A stretch of 64,000 nucleotides of DNA from Otis tarda (lineage: Eukaryota; Chordata; Aves; Otidiformes; Otididae), in contig CM048553.1 in assembly GCA_026413225.1 (NCBI GenBank), positions 140,872,690 through 140,936,689 of the forward strand. Reading direction: 5' to 3'. Below are positions 25,601 to 40,600 of this stretch, in pieces. Position numbers and translations under genes: made by a program. Numbering within the stretch: position 1 is the first letter of the stretch; the number at the start of each line of letters is the position of its first letter. The notes beneath the pieces were generated by a model that made no database searches, had not been told where the DNA came from, and saw only the letters and a program-made list of their open reading frames with translations.

Positions 25601-28600
25601 AATACATGGCATTGTAGGGTCCACTGGACAATAGCTTGAAACAGATTTTTGTGAGCAAAAAATGCTTTCACTTTTACGTTTCTGAGGCATGTCAACCCCT
25701 TGGGAATGCTTTTGTACATCTATGCTTCACTCTGCTATGTCATTGTTAGTTCAGTTTCAGTGTTAATTTGGTTGATTTTCTGTTGTTTATGCTATTGCAG
25801 CATCTCCTCAGCCCAGATAAAAGTTTGCAGTAGAAAGTAATGACTCAACTTCTAGGTTTATGCTAATATTGTCCTTTTCTAAGCGGAAATGTTGTATAAT
25901 TGATAAGGTCACCTGGTGACATACAAAATCCACAATGTATAATTAGTGGTATTTAGTGAATTTTGAAGTTTGAGCGTTTTGAAGGTCATTGCTTTTCTCC
26001 TATTTTCTGTGCTTTTCTTCCTTCCTTTCCTTCTCTGAAGGTGATACTACCACTTCTTAAACCAGAATGTTAAATAAACGTGGCTACTTTATAAGGAAAG
26101 GAAACTTTAGTGCATCAGGAACTGAACTTTGCAGTGATTAAAGGGATGAACGTGCTTTTTATGTGCTCATTTGCTTAATGCCAGTAATAGAAGTTGAGTG
26201 TGAGGTATTTCACATTGCTTTTTGATGTCTGTCAGCTTAATGCAACTTTTTGCTCCTGAATGTAACCTTCTGCAGCACTGAGTTTTAAGTGTGACCATTT
26301 GTAATGTTATCCAATTCATGAACTATAATGGTAAGCACGGTTTGAAATGTGTTCTTACACACTTAAATGTGAGTTTTAAGTTTGCTTGACTTGTATTTGT
26401 TAAGGTGTAATTGACTCCCATGAGACTGTTCTTCATTAATACTATGTATTATCTTAGAGAATGGTTAAAGTTCTGGTATTATATATTTCTCATTGCTTAT
26501 CTCTATGTATTAAATATTAAGACTTTTATCTAGAATTGAAATCTCCTTGCTAAATCTCTGATGTTGTTTCTCCCTCTAGAGTTTTTCTCCTTTTTTTGTC
26601 CTGTTGGACCCTTCTTAATTTTTTTCTGTTCTACCCAAACTTTTTTTTTTTTTTTAAAGTATTTTAAATTCTTAGCTCATTTCTCTCCCCTTCTGTGCCA
26701 CAGTGCCTCTGTGCCCAAAGCAGAGGTTTTAAATTCAGTCTGTGCAAATTGGGAAGGACAAGCCTGTGTCTGTTTCCTTCACCTTCCTGAAATTGTAACT
26801 TACCACAAGGCTGATCTTCTTTATGTTCAACCTTGAATTCTGTGGCTTTTAGTCTTGGAACTGACGCAAATGAGGAGATTCAAGGAGAAATGTATTATCT
26901 GTATTACACTTAACTTTTGAGTCCTTGCCTTTAATCAGGACACGTGCATCAGGAATATGCTGATGTACATGAAGATGAAAACTCTCTCTAACCCAAGGAT
27001 AACTAATTATGGAATCAGGATACAAGCACTTCCAGGGGCATAGGGAAACCAAGTAGTTGTTTGGATCAGCATACAGACAATTAAGCACTGTTCCTTTTAT
27101 GAGGCATTACAAAGAAGGTTTTGAATTAATGTAATAACTTTGTGGAAGCGGTGGAGAACAGCCCACGAGAATGACTGTCAGACTAGCAGACACATACTCT
27201 TATCTGACAATCAGTAGAGACTGTCATCAAAGAATGCTGAAAGAAGAAATTGATCTTGACTGGGAAATGATCAAGATGGTAGATAGAGTGTGCAGAAAGG
27301 TTATGAAGGATTTCGAAAGTGAAGACAGAAGGCTTGTGTTTGATGAGAGTATAGTTAGATAATGTGTGTGCTTAAGTGGTAAAGCTAGGTCCAGGACTGA
27401 AGCAGTACTTTGCTGTTTTCCCCTTCTCACCTGAGTTGTATTAAGTAGTTCAATTGTCTGTGGTTGTATGGACATGTGGTGCTGTTTTTTTCCATTTGAG
27501 TGTGTGCATATGCTGTTCAGTGATAGCAAAAATATGCTAAGAGTTGGAGTCAGAGGCCTTAACTAACAGTCTTTAGTGACCCGCCTTTCTGCTTTTCTTT
27601 TGCTTGTGTAGAAGCTTAAGGTCTTTATTTTTCAAGTATTATTGTTTGGTACTTACTCATTTTCATAGTGGTGTCTTTAGCTCAGTAAGTCTGATACTCA
27701 GTTTTAATGTTTGTATACAGAGTTTAAGGTGAAGGTTGTATGGAGAGCTACTCTACAGGAAGCAAACTGTCCCAGTATCTTGAGAATACCTGTGATTCTG
27801 TTTATATGAGAAACACCTGACTAGGAGGATACTTTTCTGAGCAGCCAAGCAGTGGATGACTGAGCAAGACAGGGAATGTATGAGTGGCCACTGCAGCTGA
27901 GCTTTCTGGTGGTTGTGTAACATTTTCCCAGGTTTTTTTTTTTGTTTGTTTGTTTTTTGTTTTTTTTTTTAATCATGACAGTACATGTGTGCATGAAGGA
28001 TGTAAACAAGACATGTCTTCCTTTCTTTCTGCCAGCTGGTCTTCTAAACACTCTCTCCAACTGGCTAAAATTTAAAAGCTTATTAGAAAGATTTAAAACT
28101 TGATAGTTTCATTCCTTGAAATACTTAACCCTGCAAATGCCAACATTATACATGTTTAAAAAGAGAAGCCAAGTACACTATGTCAAGTCTGTTTACTGTG
28201 GTAGCAGATTAAGGCGCAGAAAAGCAGTCAAAAATGTATTTAGGGCTGTATTCTTACTGAGGAGCTCAGATTTTGAATGCAGTTCATGTCAAGAGGAATG
28301 TTGTCAAAATCAGCCTGGTCATTATTGCAAAATGTATTGAGATTGTATAACACCAATGATTTTCAGTAGTGAAGTTTTTTGGTGTTCGAAGGGATGCACT
28401 TCGTGAATTATAAATGTAATGAAGAGAATGCAAGGCAAGGGTATGGCTCTGTGTTGGTGTAGGTGTTGCAAGACAAGGATGCTGCCAGGAGCTCTGTGTG
28501 TAGTTACAGTTTTCCCTTCAGTGCCTGTAGCAGCTGGAGCAATAGTAAGTAAATGTTGCCTTTTCTCAGCTTGCCTACTGCCTTCTGAACAAGACTTTCT

Positions 28601-31600
28601 CTGTGTACCTCTTTAGTGTAGTTCAAATCAAGTTTGTGCTTTTGAAGAAATCTCCTGGTTGTCCTGACTTGCTGTGCTTTGACCTCCATCATGAAGTGGT
28701 CTCAGAACTAATGAGCTGGATCCCTTTTGGGTGAAACTAAATAGAAAATGTGCAGCATGGTACTGTGCTCCACCTGCTAACTGAAATTAATGAGAACAGT
28801 TCTCTTGTGTGAGTTGTTAACAGAATCAGTACTCTGTGGTCACCAGCCATGGTGTGGTCTCAAATTAGGAGCATGATGAATCCCACTGGATCAGTTGAGT
28901 TTTTTTCAGTAGTTGTTCAGGCTGTCCAGGTTCAGAAAATCTGTGCCTAACTCACATTTAATGCCCTGTTCTCCACCTTTCATAGGTAGCGTGTCTGTGA
29001 CAGTAGTCATCTTGGGGAAGCATCTAATTATGGACATGGTGCAAGCACCACTTTTTAAAAATTTCCCCTCTCCTGCCTTATAAAAGCACAGTGTTTTCTG
29101 AGACTGCAGTAAATTTGTATGTTTCTCTTATCCAAGGGTTCAGGAAAAAAGTTTACATGGTAAAAAAGCAGAATGTAATCTTTCAGAATGATAGATTTTT
29201 ATCACTCTCTTCATTTATTATAATGGTTTAAATAGCAAACATTCTGCCAATAGTCTGGAATTGCACTCTGGGAATGTGATCTCTCAAAGCAGAAGAAAAA
29301 GGAAAACTGTGGTAGTCAAGCAGATCCCATATTACAGGCAAATACTGGTGCTTGATATCTAAGTATTTGGCATGGACAGAAGACAGCAAATTAATACTCA
29401 TATCCTACTTCCAGCAGTGTCTTGAACTCTGTATAAACAGCAGAACATTCTGGTATAAAATTATTTGTCAAGAAGACTTTAGAGTGAAATGGAAGAATTT
29501 TAGGCATATGAGGATGCAGTGATTAGGTAATGGCCACTGGCACAACTAAGCAGTGCAGCTGCACTTCAGATTGTCATCATAAATTTTCATTCTTGGGCCA
29601 TGAGCAAGTGAAGTCCTCATATCCTTTGTACTGACAGACCTCAAGGTATGGTCTCATTATCAGGCATGGACGCCTCGTGGTGTTGTCTCCATGTATTTTG
29701 TGCTCCTGTGTACTGCAGGAACCTAATTCTGTACAAGTAGAGAGCAAGAAATTTCTGCTTTTCACATTTTAGAAGTCTAGCTCTATAATTCCTGTTACCT
29801 TGTTCCTTTTGTCCCCTGAGCTACCTCATTTTAAACTAATGGTTTTTTTTTCAGTTTGCGATAAATGATAGAAAGACGGTTCTTCATAATGCAGTGCTGG
29901 TAGTTGTAAAGCTAATTTGACGTGGATGTGTTGTCTTATAGCTACTATACTGGTGGAGGACCATTACTTAAAAACCACTTTCTTCCAGAAGTCATAATGG
30001 CTGTAAACTGTTGAGATTCAAGACCTCAGATTCCCTAGTTGCCTTGCCATGATTTGTGGTACTTTGTGTCTTTTAGTATACTCATACAGTCAGTTTGTCT
30101 TAGGCATATGAACTAGGCTTCATGTGAGCTATTCTAAATTGCTTTTTTTCTTTTCTAAAACTTAAATATTTAGAATTAAACATTAGTTGTTTTTTATTAC
30201 TGTTTGGCTGTATTGGCTTAGACTGGCTCATTGCCGTTTTAAGATGTCTGTTGTATCTTGGGAAACATGGCCTTGCCAGAGAGGAAATAACACTTTTATT
30301 TTTGCATTTTAAACAACCTATTGCTCTCCAAAAAAAAGTTTATTTGTACTTTAAATTCAAGAAGGACAGAAATATATTTACTTATGTGTAATGTGAGTTA
30401 TGTACATTAATGTTTTAATTCTTTATACATGTAAGTGCACATGAACTTCATTTTAACTCCCAAATCAATTTCCCAGGTTTGGAGGCTGAGCTTTTTTCTC
30501 AAATGCTTGTGTGGCACTAGCTCTGCAGCTGCAGAGACTGTTAGCTTAATGCAAGGAACCTGTTTGGAGCATGCCCTTCTAAGTTTGTTGGTCTTATGCA
30601 GAACATCAGTCGGAGATCTGTCTTTCTCAAGTAGCAAGAGGAAGGAATAGGACACAGGAATAGGATTAGTACACAGAGGAAGGCTGGAGCAGCCAAATGG
30701 ACAAATAGGTTAGGTGAGAAGCTAATACCTGGTGGGTGTGAAGGGGAGAGGTGTTTTTTTTGGGGTAGTGGTCAGTGGTCCTTTCAGCTTTCATAGCTTT
30801 ACAGGTAATTGTAAACACATTTAATCAGATGAGGGTAGCATGCTTACATGAAGAATTTTGTTTGTTTGCCTTGAAAGACCTGACTAGCTGAGGAATCTCT
30901 ATTTTTTTTTTGCTTATGTTAGAGCAAATGCTTATGCTTCATCAAGACTACCAGTACCTCTAAAAAGTGACAGGGCTGTTGGTTGTTCAGGTCTGCTGGA
31001 AGTTTGCTCCTGACATAGGTCCTCTTGAGGATAAATCTTTGTCTTTGTATCTCATTCTTTTAGTATCTTGCACTCCAAAGACTTTTAGCCTCCAAAGTAA
31101 CACAGCTTTTTTATTTAACAGTTTAATGAAGTATTGCATTTTGAATAAACTTAAGAAAATTAGTAATTGTACAGCTGAGGAGTTGCTTCAGAGTGACTGT
31201 TTTGAATACAATGCAACACGCTTCTGAGCTTATTCATCTTTCCATGATAAAGCCTGTCACATACAGATGTGTACAAGTGTATCACATCAAAATTAACAGG
31301 GAAAATAGCACAGAAACTTGTGTTAATACATAATGATTTTGGAAATGTGTAATATCCTGAGTGCTAGTACTTAAAAACATGATACAAATGCTGTACCTGT
31401 AACTTTATGTATTGGGAGACTATCTATGGAGACAGCTAAGAGGATGATACAAAAGTTCCTCCGTTGAAGGAACTGTACTGTGGGGTAGTCCTGCGCAGGT
31501 AGCTAACCAAATTGCTTCATGATAGCCAGCCAGCAGACCCATTCCTCCTTGCCACAGACCCTTTCCTTTGTTACCATGTGGACCAAGCCAATCGGAGAGT

Positions 31601-34600
31601 GGAAGCTGGCTTGTGCATCACTGATAAAACAGAATTTCAAATTTAAAGCCAAGTTGCATTTGCTGTTACGCAGCTCAAGATTCAAGCCTGCACCAGCTGC
31701 TTTCAGAACAAGGCTGTCACAGCGTAAGTCTTCACTGTTCATAGTGATGCATCAGGTAGAAAAGATTGTTTGTTTTCTTTTCTGCTGTGGTTAATTTGGT
31801 GAATTGGTAATTAGAGGTGATGTCATGGTACGTGTTCTTCAATTTTGGAAAGGAACCCATTTGCAGAGGAACAGAGACAAACAGTGATTGCTGCAGTACT
31901 ATTGCTACAGAATCGCGTTTCAGAGCAGGCCTTTGTTTTTTCAAGTTTATAGGAAAAAAAACCTCAAATATTAATCTTTTCGATACACTTGATTACTGAA
32001 AGTAGAAACCAACGAAAGTATTTATTTTAATTCTGCAGGTGGGCAAGTAGATAAGAGTTGAAACTCTGACACCACAACCTCACTGATTTATATTCCAGAA
32101 AATAGGTTTATGCAAATATTAACATGTAAGTGGTATATTTATCTTTATAAAGTACAGATAAACTGTTCTGCTGTATGTACAGGAGTATAAAGTAGAAAGA
32201 TTTAAGAATAATCCTTGTACCTTTACTAACTTTACTTAGCTTTTTTCTTGATCTACTTACAGCAAGGAAATACAATGACAATTTGTTCCAAGGTATAGGG
32301 TGAAAGGATTTATATATCATCTTTGGCATAATTCCTAGAAATCTAAGGTCAGATTCTGATTCAACTTTCCCTGGCATAGGTCTGGAATACCTCAATTGAT
32401 TTACTTTGGAGTAATTCCAGATTTGTCCCAATCCAGCTGACATCAAATTAGGACCCTACAATCCAGCTTTGTTTCATGTAGTCAGGTGAAGAGTTTGAAT
32501 TGGTATGGTTTAACAGGGAACAAGGTGAGGTAATGCATTTAAAAACATTTCCTTGGAGAGGAAGTAGTTTTTCCTCATTTGTTGATAGATTAAAGCATAG
32601 TTAAATTTGTTGGAATGTGTTTTAGCTCCTCATTATAGCAAAACCTGCTATTTCAGAATGGGCATGATTACTGATTTTGTAGTGGAAAAAATCTGTAATT
32701 TATCCACCTTTGGTAAAAGCATCTTAAAATTCCAAAAGACGAAATACTATTAATTCTTTTAAGTATAAAGCGTACTCTGAAATTATGGCTTGTTCCTTTT
32801 GGAAAGAGTGGTATTTTCTCTGAAAGGATATGATTAAATTATAATTTGTTAGATACAGTTATTGAACTTAAGCAGAAAAATTCTGTTCATTTACCTATTG
32901 CTTGTGACTGATCTTACAATACCTACACTTAAAGAATGGTTACTGCTAAGTAGTTTTGATGCACAAGTGATGTAGATTGTGTTTTATTTTGAACACTTAT
33001 GGGCAATAATGAACTCCATCCCAGTGAGCTGCACTTCTTCCAAAAGAATGGGGAAATATTCATGTTTAAATGTGCACTTTCTTTTCCAAGGAAGAATCAC
33101 TGTCATACCTTTTTACAGGCCGTAGAACCCTAGGGAATTTGTACTCTGCTGCTGGCAATATCCTGGACCATCCAGGCATCTCAGTCATCTTCTTAGTTTA
33201 ACTCCAACTGTTGAATAAACAAGAACTTTAACTGTAAATATTTATTTCTTTCCTTCTGGAGAAAATGGAACAAAACGGATCCCTCTGAGAAATTCTTCTT
33301 TTTTTTTTTTTTTTTTTTTTGGTTGGTTTTTTTTTTTTTTTTTTTCTCCTTACCCCCCTCACCATGGCTTACTGAGGATCCTCACTTAGTTTTCTTTACC
33401 CAGGCACCTCTCAGCTTTGGACTAGTTGGTGTGTAGGGCAGTTGTCTATCAAAACGCAGAGGTCTAAAGAGTCCAGAATGCTGTAAGGTGTTATCCTTCA
33501 TTTTAAATATAAGTCCTTATGCATTGCACCTAACTGGAGGATGAATAACACAAAGCTGCTTTACCCTTTTTTATTTTATATGCCTGAATCATTATCATTA
33601 TTCTGGAAGATTTTGCTATGTAAAGGACTCTATTGATTGGAGTTAATTAATTTGCAACAGTTTTCAGCTAACGCGGAAAATGTATTTTGGTTTCATTAGA
33701 TAGTGAAGCGCTTTTTTTTTCTTTTTTTTTTTTTTTTTCTAATCCTTGTTAGTCTATCAACATTATTCAGGTTAGTGTAGGATTCACTGGTCTCCTGATC
33801 AATACAATCAGTGCTGCTCTGCCGTAGGGAGCAGTTGTGTTCCGGTCTTTGGGTACGTGGGCTGCTCTTAGGTTTCTTTTTTTTTTTCATTCCCAGTGGC
33901 AGGAGAGTGTCATATTTCATGGCTTCTGGGACGCTTTCTATAGGTGTGTATTGTCAGGACTGTGTTGTGTAATGTGTGTAGTTTGGCTTCCTTCTGGAAG
34001 TCTCTTGTCTTCCTGTGTCTACTGGATTCCAGGTGTTTAAGCTTTCTGCTCTGTAGTTTTTCCCCAGCAGAACCTGATGAAGACCTGAGAAAGAGCGCGG
34101 ACAAAAGTGTGCTGCTGACTTCGTACAATTCATTCAGCCTATTCCTGACTGTCCCTTTTCCCATATGTTTCTCAGATGCGGACAGTGATGAGGTTGTGGG
34201 GTAAATGCATTGTTCTGGCATTGCAAAGTGGCCATCTTTCCTGGAAACGCTTCAACACTTTTCACAGCTTGCATTTAAATATGGGCTCATTATATGATGA
34301 AGGAGAGGCTTCAAGCCTCCGAGATAAAATGGTTGTGGGGAGCAGGCTGCCTGCTCCAGTGCAGTCATCTGGTGTGCAGCTGAGGTTCTTCAGAGGAGGC
34401 CAAAGGGAACAAGCTAGATGAATTGTCCTGCCATACTGCATGTGGCCTGTGGGCTATAGGTTGTTCATCCTGGATATTTGCTTACAATTGTGAAGAACAT
34501 TAAGATTTTGCAGTAAAACTTTAGAAAAATACTTAACAGCATGAGAAAAATCTGTTTAAGCCACAATGAACATTCTAATTCTTTTTACCAGCCTTCCACA

Positions 34601-37600
34601 AGGAGGGAGCATCTGGTGGACAGAATAGATCAGAGTCCCGAGTGCATATGCTAGTGGTTTCATTGTCATCAACAGACATAACATTTTTGTTGATTTATTT
34701 TGTGCAATGAATAAAACTTCATTTCCTGCTCTGTTAAGGATGTTCTACTTTGCTTGACTTGTACGAAAATGAACTATGGTTGTATCCATATAAAAGTTGA
34801 AAGCAATTGAGTGGCATGGAGTTTACGGTGGACACCTCTTTATCCACTTATGTGTATACAACAGTTCTTTTCATCTGAAATCCTCTAGTTGTTGATGATG
34901 CTAAATCTTCTGCAGTTAGTTTTCCTTCCTAAGGACTGTTATCTAAAGGTCAAGATACTCTCATATTTTCTTAGTATATTACATATCTAAGAGTATTCCA
35001 CTCATAAATGTGGCTTATAAAACTGTAGTTTATTACCCATCTACTGATTGTTTAAGCACTTCTGTCTTCAGTAAAGCAAAACCAAGAGAACTGTGCATAT
35101 AGTTGCTGGAAAAGCTGAGATTCACATCTGTGTGTTTGTGTATAACCTGAATTAACTTGAAAAAAGAGCATGCTATAGCTGCTCAGTCATTTTTCTTTCG
35201 GCATTTTTGGTGAAAAAAGTAATTTCTGCAAAATGATGTTTACTTTTTAGTGATATTCCAATGTTGTTTTTAGCCTTTCTTTGTCTTTTGTCTTGGAAAA
35301 AAAAAAATTAAACAAGATACTGAGTTTAGAAGAGCACAGAGCAGTATTTTCCTGCTTGTCAAAGCAAGACCCTCCTGTTTTTGGGACTATTCAGTATTGA
35401 GTTGTATCTAGTTAAACTGCTGCTCTGTTATGTGTGACTTGTAGCTTGGTTCATAGTCTGGTTCTCCTTTCTGGGCTGTATTTCTGGCTGTGTTTCTTCA
35501 GAAGCACTGCTATCTTCTTTTTCACTGAAGTGCCTAATAAGGTACATGAGTCCTGTGGCTACAGGGCACTACCAGAGGCATGTTCTTCTGAAGGAGACAA
35601 CTGGACACACACAGACCTAGTGTGTCTCAAGGCCATGTTTTGCTTCAGGTTGATAGTTTTGTGTGTGAAAGAAGCAGAATATTTTAATCAGACAAATTAA
35701 AGTTGTATTGCTTTCAGGAATGCTGGAAAACTTTATTTTAAACAGATATGCCAAATTACAATTTTTTAGAAATCTAAAATACACTTTGGTGGTTCTAATT
35801 GAATTATTTTTTTCATCTTGATCTAGTACTCAAAGCAAGTATCAGGGTAGTGAGACCACAGGAGCCTGACTGCAGTGAATTGGCTAGTGTTTTAGCATCT
35901 GATGAGGAACAAGAGTTGCTTCAGAATTGCTGCATGATGAACAGTCATCTTCCCTCTGGCCATGCTGGACCTGGCTTTAGGTTGATGATTCTGGCCCCCA
36001 AATTCTTAGTTCGGAATGCAGTTATATGATTCTGACTCTACCTGACGGTAAACTGAAGCTAATTTGTGCTTCATGTCTTTATCCATTGTGAAACCAATCT
36101 GGTGATTATACTAATACCAAGATCCTATCCAGTCCTCGGCACCAGTGGGACTGGTACAAATCCTGTGTGTGTTCCTCGCTCACAGAAGATGAATTGCAGC
36201 TCTTGAAGTAATTTTTTATGAGCTGCTGACACTGATATGTTGTGGTTTCTGATTTAGTAGACTTCTGAGCTCTCCTGAACAGAGGGCAGTCTGATATGCT
36301 CTTTTCTCATCTTTTGTGAAAAATAACTGGGAGGCAGTTTGCTAGTTCCAGAACAAATGAGGAGTGGTGTCACAAGGAGGGAGAAAGCTGTGGGGATAGC
36401 TGCTAGCAGTTCTGAAGAGATCTCATGCTTACGAGATACCACTGTAACAGAAACATGAAGAAAGTGTGTTCTGGTGGGACTGAGCTTTTTATGAGTGGTG
36501 GTGCCCTCCTCCTTTAAACTTTGTGCTGTCCTCCTCTGCTTGAAAACAGAGAGCATCACCACACATACACGTGTTCCTTTCCCTCCTCTCCCTTGTGTCT
36601 CATCTCAAAATGATCTTAATTTTTAAGTTATCTTTTTTTTTCTGTCTGTTCTAGTGTTATTGACTTTTGCTCCTTTTTTTTTTTAAATGCCCGATGTGTG
36701 AATTTTGCCCACCTAAAATGTCTAGTGTATGACACTTTACATCTTACGAATATGTAATATTCCTGAATATCTTCACCTAATTGAAAATCTTAATAGTGAT
36801 GATACTTGCATCTTTAACATGTAACATGTTTGTATTTTATACTTTTGCCTTTTCATTTGAAGAAACACATTTCTTAGATCTGTGCAAAAGGTTTATGTAT
36901 AATGATCTCGTATAGGCAGAAAGAAAAGACATACTGAAGTGGGGTGCTCTGCTATTTTCAGTGTTTGACCTGCCTCTAGGGAGACGTGTAGTGCTTTCTT
37001 AAGTGATTTCTAGGAGTAACCTTATGGACACATTCAGATCATAATAGCATAAAAGCTTCCTTTGTACATGATGATTTTTTTTCCGTTTTTAAACGCTGTT
37101 GTGATGAATTTGAATGTGGTATGATCCTATCCTATGTGCTGGTATGATATAGCTTCTTGCACAAATCAATCTTTGATATTTATTTCTATTCTTGAGTATA
37201 AATTAATGTGTTCTGTCATGTTTACTCTTATTATTGAATAAGAAATAGTTTTGTTTATGCCAGGTTATCCTCCCCTTTCCGCGATTTAAGAAACACACGT
37301 ATATTCCTAAATATACTTTCTGCCTTTGCTCTGGTTTTGGTTCTGTGCAATGTACAGCCTGTTCAAAAAGAAACAGGGGCTTAATCTGTGTCTTGTTCTG
37401 CTTCTGAAGGACACCATATATGTAAAAGCAAATATTTTTTACTCAGTAATGATTCTAAATGAAAAACAGATGAATCTTGCGCAGTGGGGAGATTTTTTTA
37501 TTTGTGCCTGCACTACAGTTTCAAATCTTGTTTTAGAAATGGTAGGAGGGCAGAGAGGAAGATGGAGAAGGGAGGACAGGAATACTAATTGACATACAGG

Positions 37601-40600
37601 TCAGCCCACCCGTGTAAGAGAGTTTGGTAGGCTTGGACATTTTCGGAATGACTCTTTAAGCTTTGCTGCCTGAGATCTCTCATATGTTTCAGCTTTCTAC
37701 GCGTCATCGACTTTGTATCACCACTTGCTGTGCTACCTGCTACTCTGCAAGATGTTCTTCTCCACCTGAGCTGTTTTCTGCTGCCTGAGCTTATGCTTTG
37801 CCTTTCCGAACTTCCTTTCCTGGCTTCAGCCACCTCTCTCTCTTGCAAACCCATAGTGCTTCATGTCCTACTTCATTTTAAATGTTAATATAAATTTATT
37901 GGAGCTATTGCCTAATTTATTTTGTCTTAATTAAAGCAGTGCAAGACCTGTATTTTGGAAAGAGATCATGTTGTATTTTGAAGACGAGTAGTGTATAAGC
38001 ACGCTCCCCATCAGAAAGCCAGGCCTTAGAAGCTTGTCCTGCAGTCCTCTACCAGTTTCCATAAATATTTGCTTTATTCAGAATCCTAATCTAAACTAGG
38101 CTGTGAATTAGAATAGTAACTAATTAGAGGACAAAGGTAGTTTTTATCAATATTTACAGTATTTGGAAACATTTATTTCTTAAAGATTAATGAGTCTTAA
38201 AGATTAACAAATGCCTGTCTGACAAAACCAGTTATAGTACTGTCATTTTGAGTTTAAATTTATACAATTAAAAAAAAAATCAGATTTGTGTTCCAATGGA
38301 ATAGCTCAGTCCCTTTAATAAACTATTTGGATGAATCTCATATTTAAAAAAAAAAATTGAACACTTGCACAATTTCTTGTTGGAGTTCCAAAGTATTTTC
38401 ATTTAGCTTGGTAAGCAGAGGTAGTGTGCATAGAATTTCCTGATGTAGGGTTTTTTTTTTTTGAGTAAAAATGCAAATAGTAGTAGTCTTTTTCATACTT
38501 CTATTTATAAATAGAACTGTTTATAAACTCTCACTTGATACAATTTTTAATGAAAAGCAGTTTACTTTAGGAAGAATTGCCTTTTCTTTAACCTCTTGAG
38601 AATGCTACTCTTGTCTTGTTTTTTTCATTTGTTCTTTTGGGAACTTTCATTTCTAAAAAAATGTTATTCCATGAACTATTTAAATATCTGATATTCTGTC
38701 CAATGCTTGTAATATATAATTCTATGATTCTATAAAACTACTTATATGTTTTCACTAGAATGTTAAGTATTTAAGACTGAAGTCAGTTTATCACTGGAAT
38801 ATCATGCCTCTTCTTATGATCCATTTTCTTAATAGAGTCATTGCTTTTCCAGTGTCTCAATTAAAATCGCCCCTTTCGTGGGAACACAGCTATGTACTTC
38901 AGTTATCATACTAGAGAACAGTGATATGCATTTAAATTCAAATTTAAATTACTATAACAATATGAAATGGAAACGCTTTTCTACACCGTTACCTTTTTTT
39001 TTGGTATAGTCTAAGACTTGGAGAAAAAATTTATTAGCAGTAATGTACCTTGTGATTTGTCACAGTGTATTTTTGGGTCTGTGTTTTCTTTCTTTATGTG
39101 TGAGCCTGTAGATAGGATGTTCCCACAAGTTGTGAGTTACATTAACTACTCAGTAAATCAGTTCTTTTGTCACACAGCTGTGACAGACTTCTAGCAACAT
39201 GTAAGTTGTTGGAAAAAATCCCTAATTAAACTGGTAAGCTTATCAAACTTCAAAACTAGTCTCTACTACGTGTACATATTCAGAGACAATACTCACTGAA
39301 GCTTAGTCTCTATTATATTGAAACTAGCTGCCTGTTGGTGTTTGCTGTGTAGATAGCTTATTTTCTTTTTTCACTTGGGCCAAGCACTGACTATGTAAGA
39401 TATGCAGAACGCTGTTTGTTGCTAGAAGATGTAGCATTTAAGGTACTGCAGGAGATCACCTTGGGGACAGCAGTGTTGCTGCTTCACTGTGCTACGATAC
39501 CTGCTGAGAAGTCTGCAAAGCCCCTGACTCCCAAGGTCGACCATCTCATCCATCACCATCCACAGCCCTTCCCTCAGCTTGTGTGGCCCAGCAGTTTCCC
39601 CACTTGTCGAAACTCACGTGTAGTTCTGTATTGCAGCAGTGAAACACAGTGTGTTTCATTGCTGCAGTATCTATTGCTCCTAATTAATGCAATTATGAAA
39701 CCAATAGTTTGATTGCCCAAAGATTAATTTGAAATATTTAGCCATTTTAATTTCCTACTTAGCAATGGCATCTGCACGAAATACCATGTGAGTAGCAGGT
39801 AGTTTCATGATTCTCTGGAGGGCATGGTTTGCTACAGCTGGTTTTGCTGTACTCTTATTCAATAAAATGTTTTACTGAATATCCCATAACAAGCTGCTGT
39901 TACAGAGTCATGGTGGTATTCTGTAATATACCTACAGTAGTCCACCTGCATGGATTTCGGCAGAAGGTTCAATGAATTGAGTCTTACCGCACTGCTGGCC
40001 CCCTCTTACTTCCCCACCCTGAGTTGGAGAATGTCCCAAACTCTCCTTGGAAGGTAATAGTGGGGCAAAGTAACTTGGAAACTCAGACTCCTTCTACCTG
40101 AGAGACACAGCTCCTTCCTCTTGAAGGGGAGGGAAGAAAAAAGGGAAAAAAAACCCCAACCTTACTAGGTATGTAGAGTTAAGAAACATGCCTTTCATTG
40201 CTTATCTGAAATGCTTGAACAGTATCTTTATTCTGACTATACTGTCTTATGTGGTCCTGTTTTACATCAGGAGCAATCGGATGTATCCGAGGTGCGTACT
40301 GACACCTAGTTTCTGAACAATGAGTCATGGGATATTCAGATGTTTTAAAAGGTAGTTATCTAAACAACTGTACATTAGTATGGGGAAAAACCTGTTTCCG
40401 ATAACTTTTATAGATCTTGCAGTATTTAATATACATCTAGTAATAGCTGTGTATATAATGGTCTCTGATAAAAATAAATTATTGGACATACTTTTACATT
40501 CAGATGCCAAATTAAAATTTACTGTCAAATGTCAGTGAGGTTTCTTTTTCCATTTAATAATGCTGGAACTAAGATTTACCACTCTGTGTAGTTCAACTTC

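Noticed and set aside
27171-27362. 63-codon charged open frame ([12 protein letters not shown]...) that looks protein-like
   Set aside because: Only composition supports it. It is short, intronic, and has no homology I can recall.
38719-38734. ATTCTATGATTCTATA, matching two units of the CR1 terminal octamer repeat
   Set aside because: The neighbouring sequence shows no CR1 body on either side, and 16 bases of AT-rich text can occur by chance.
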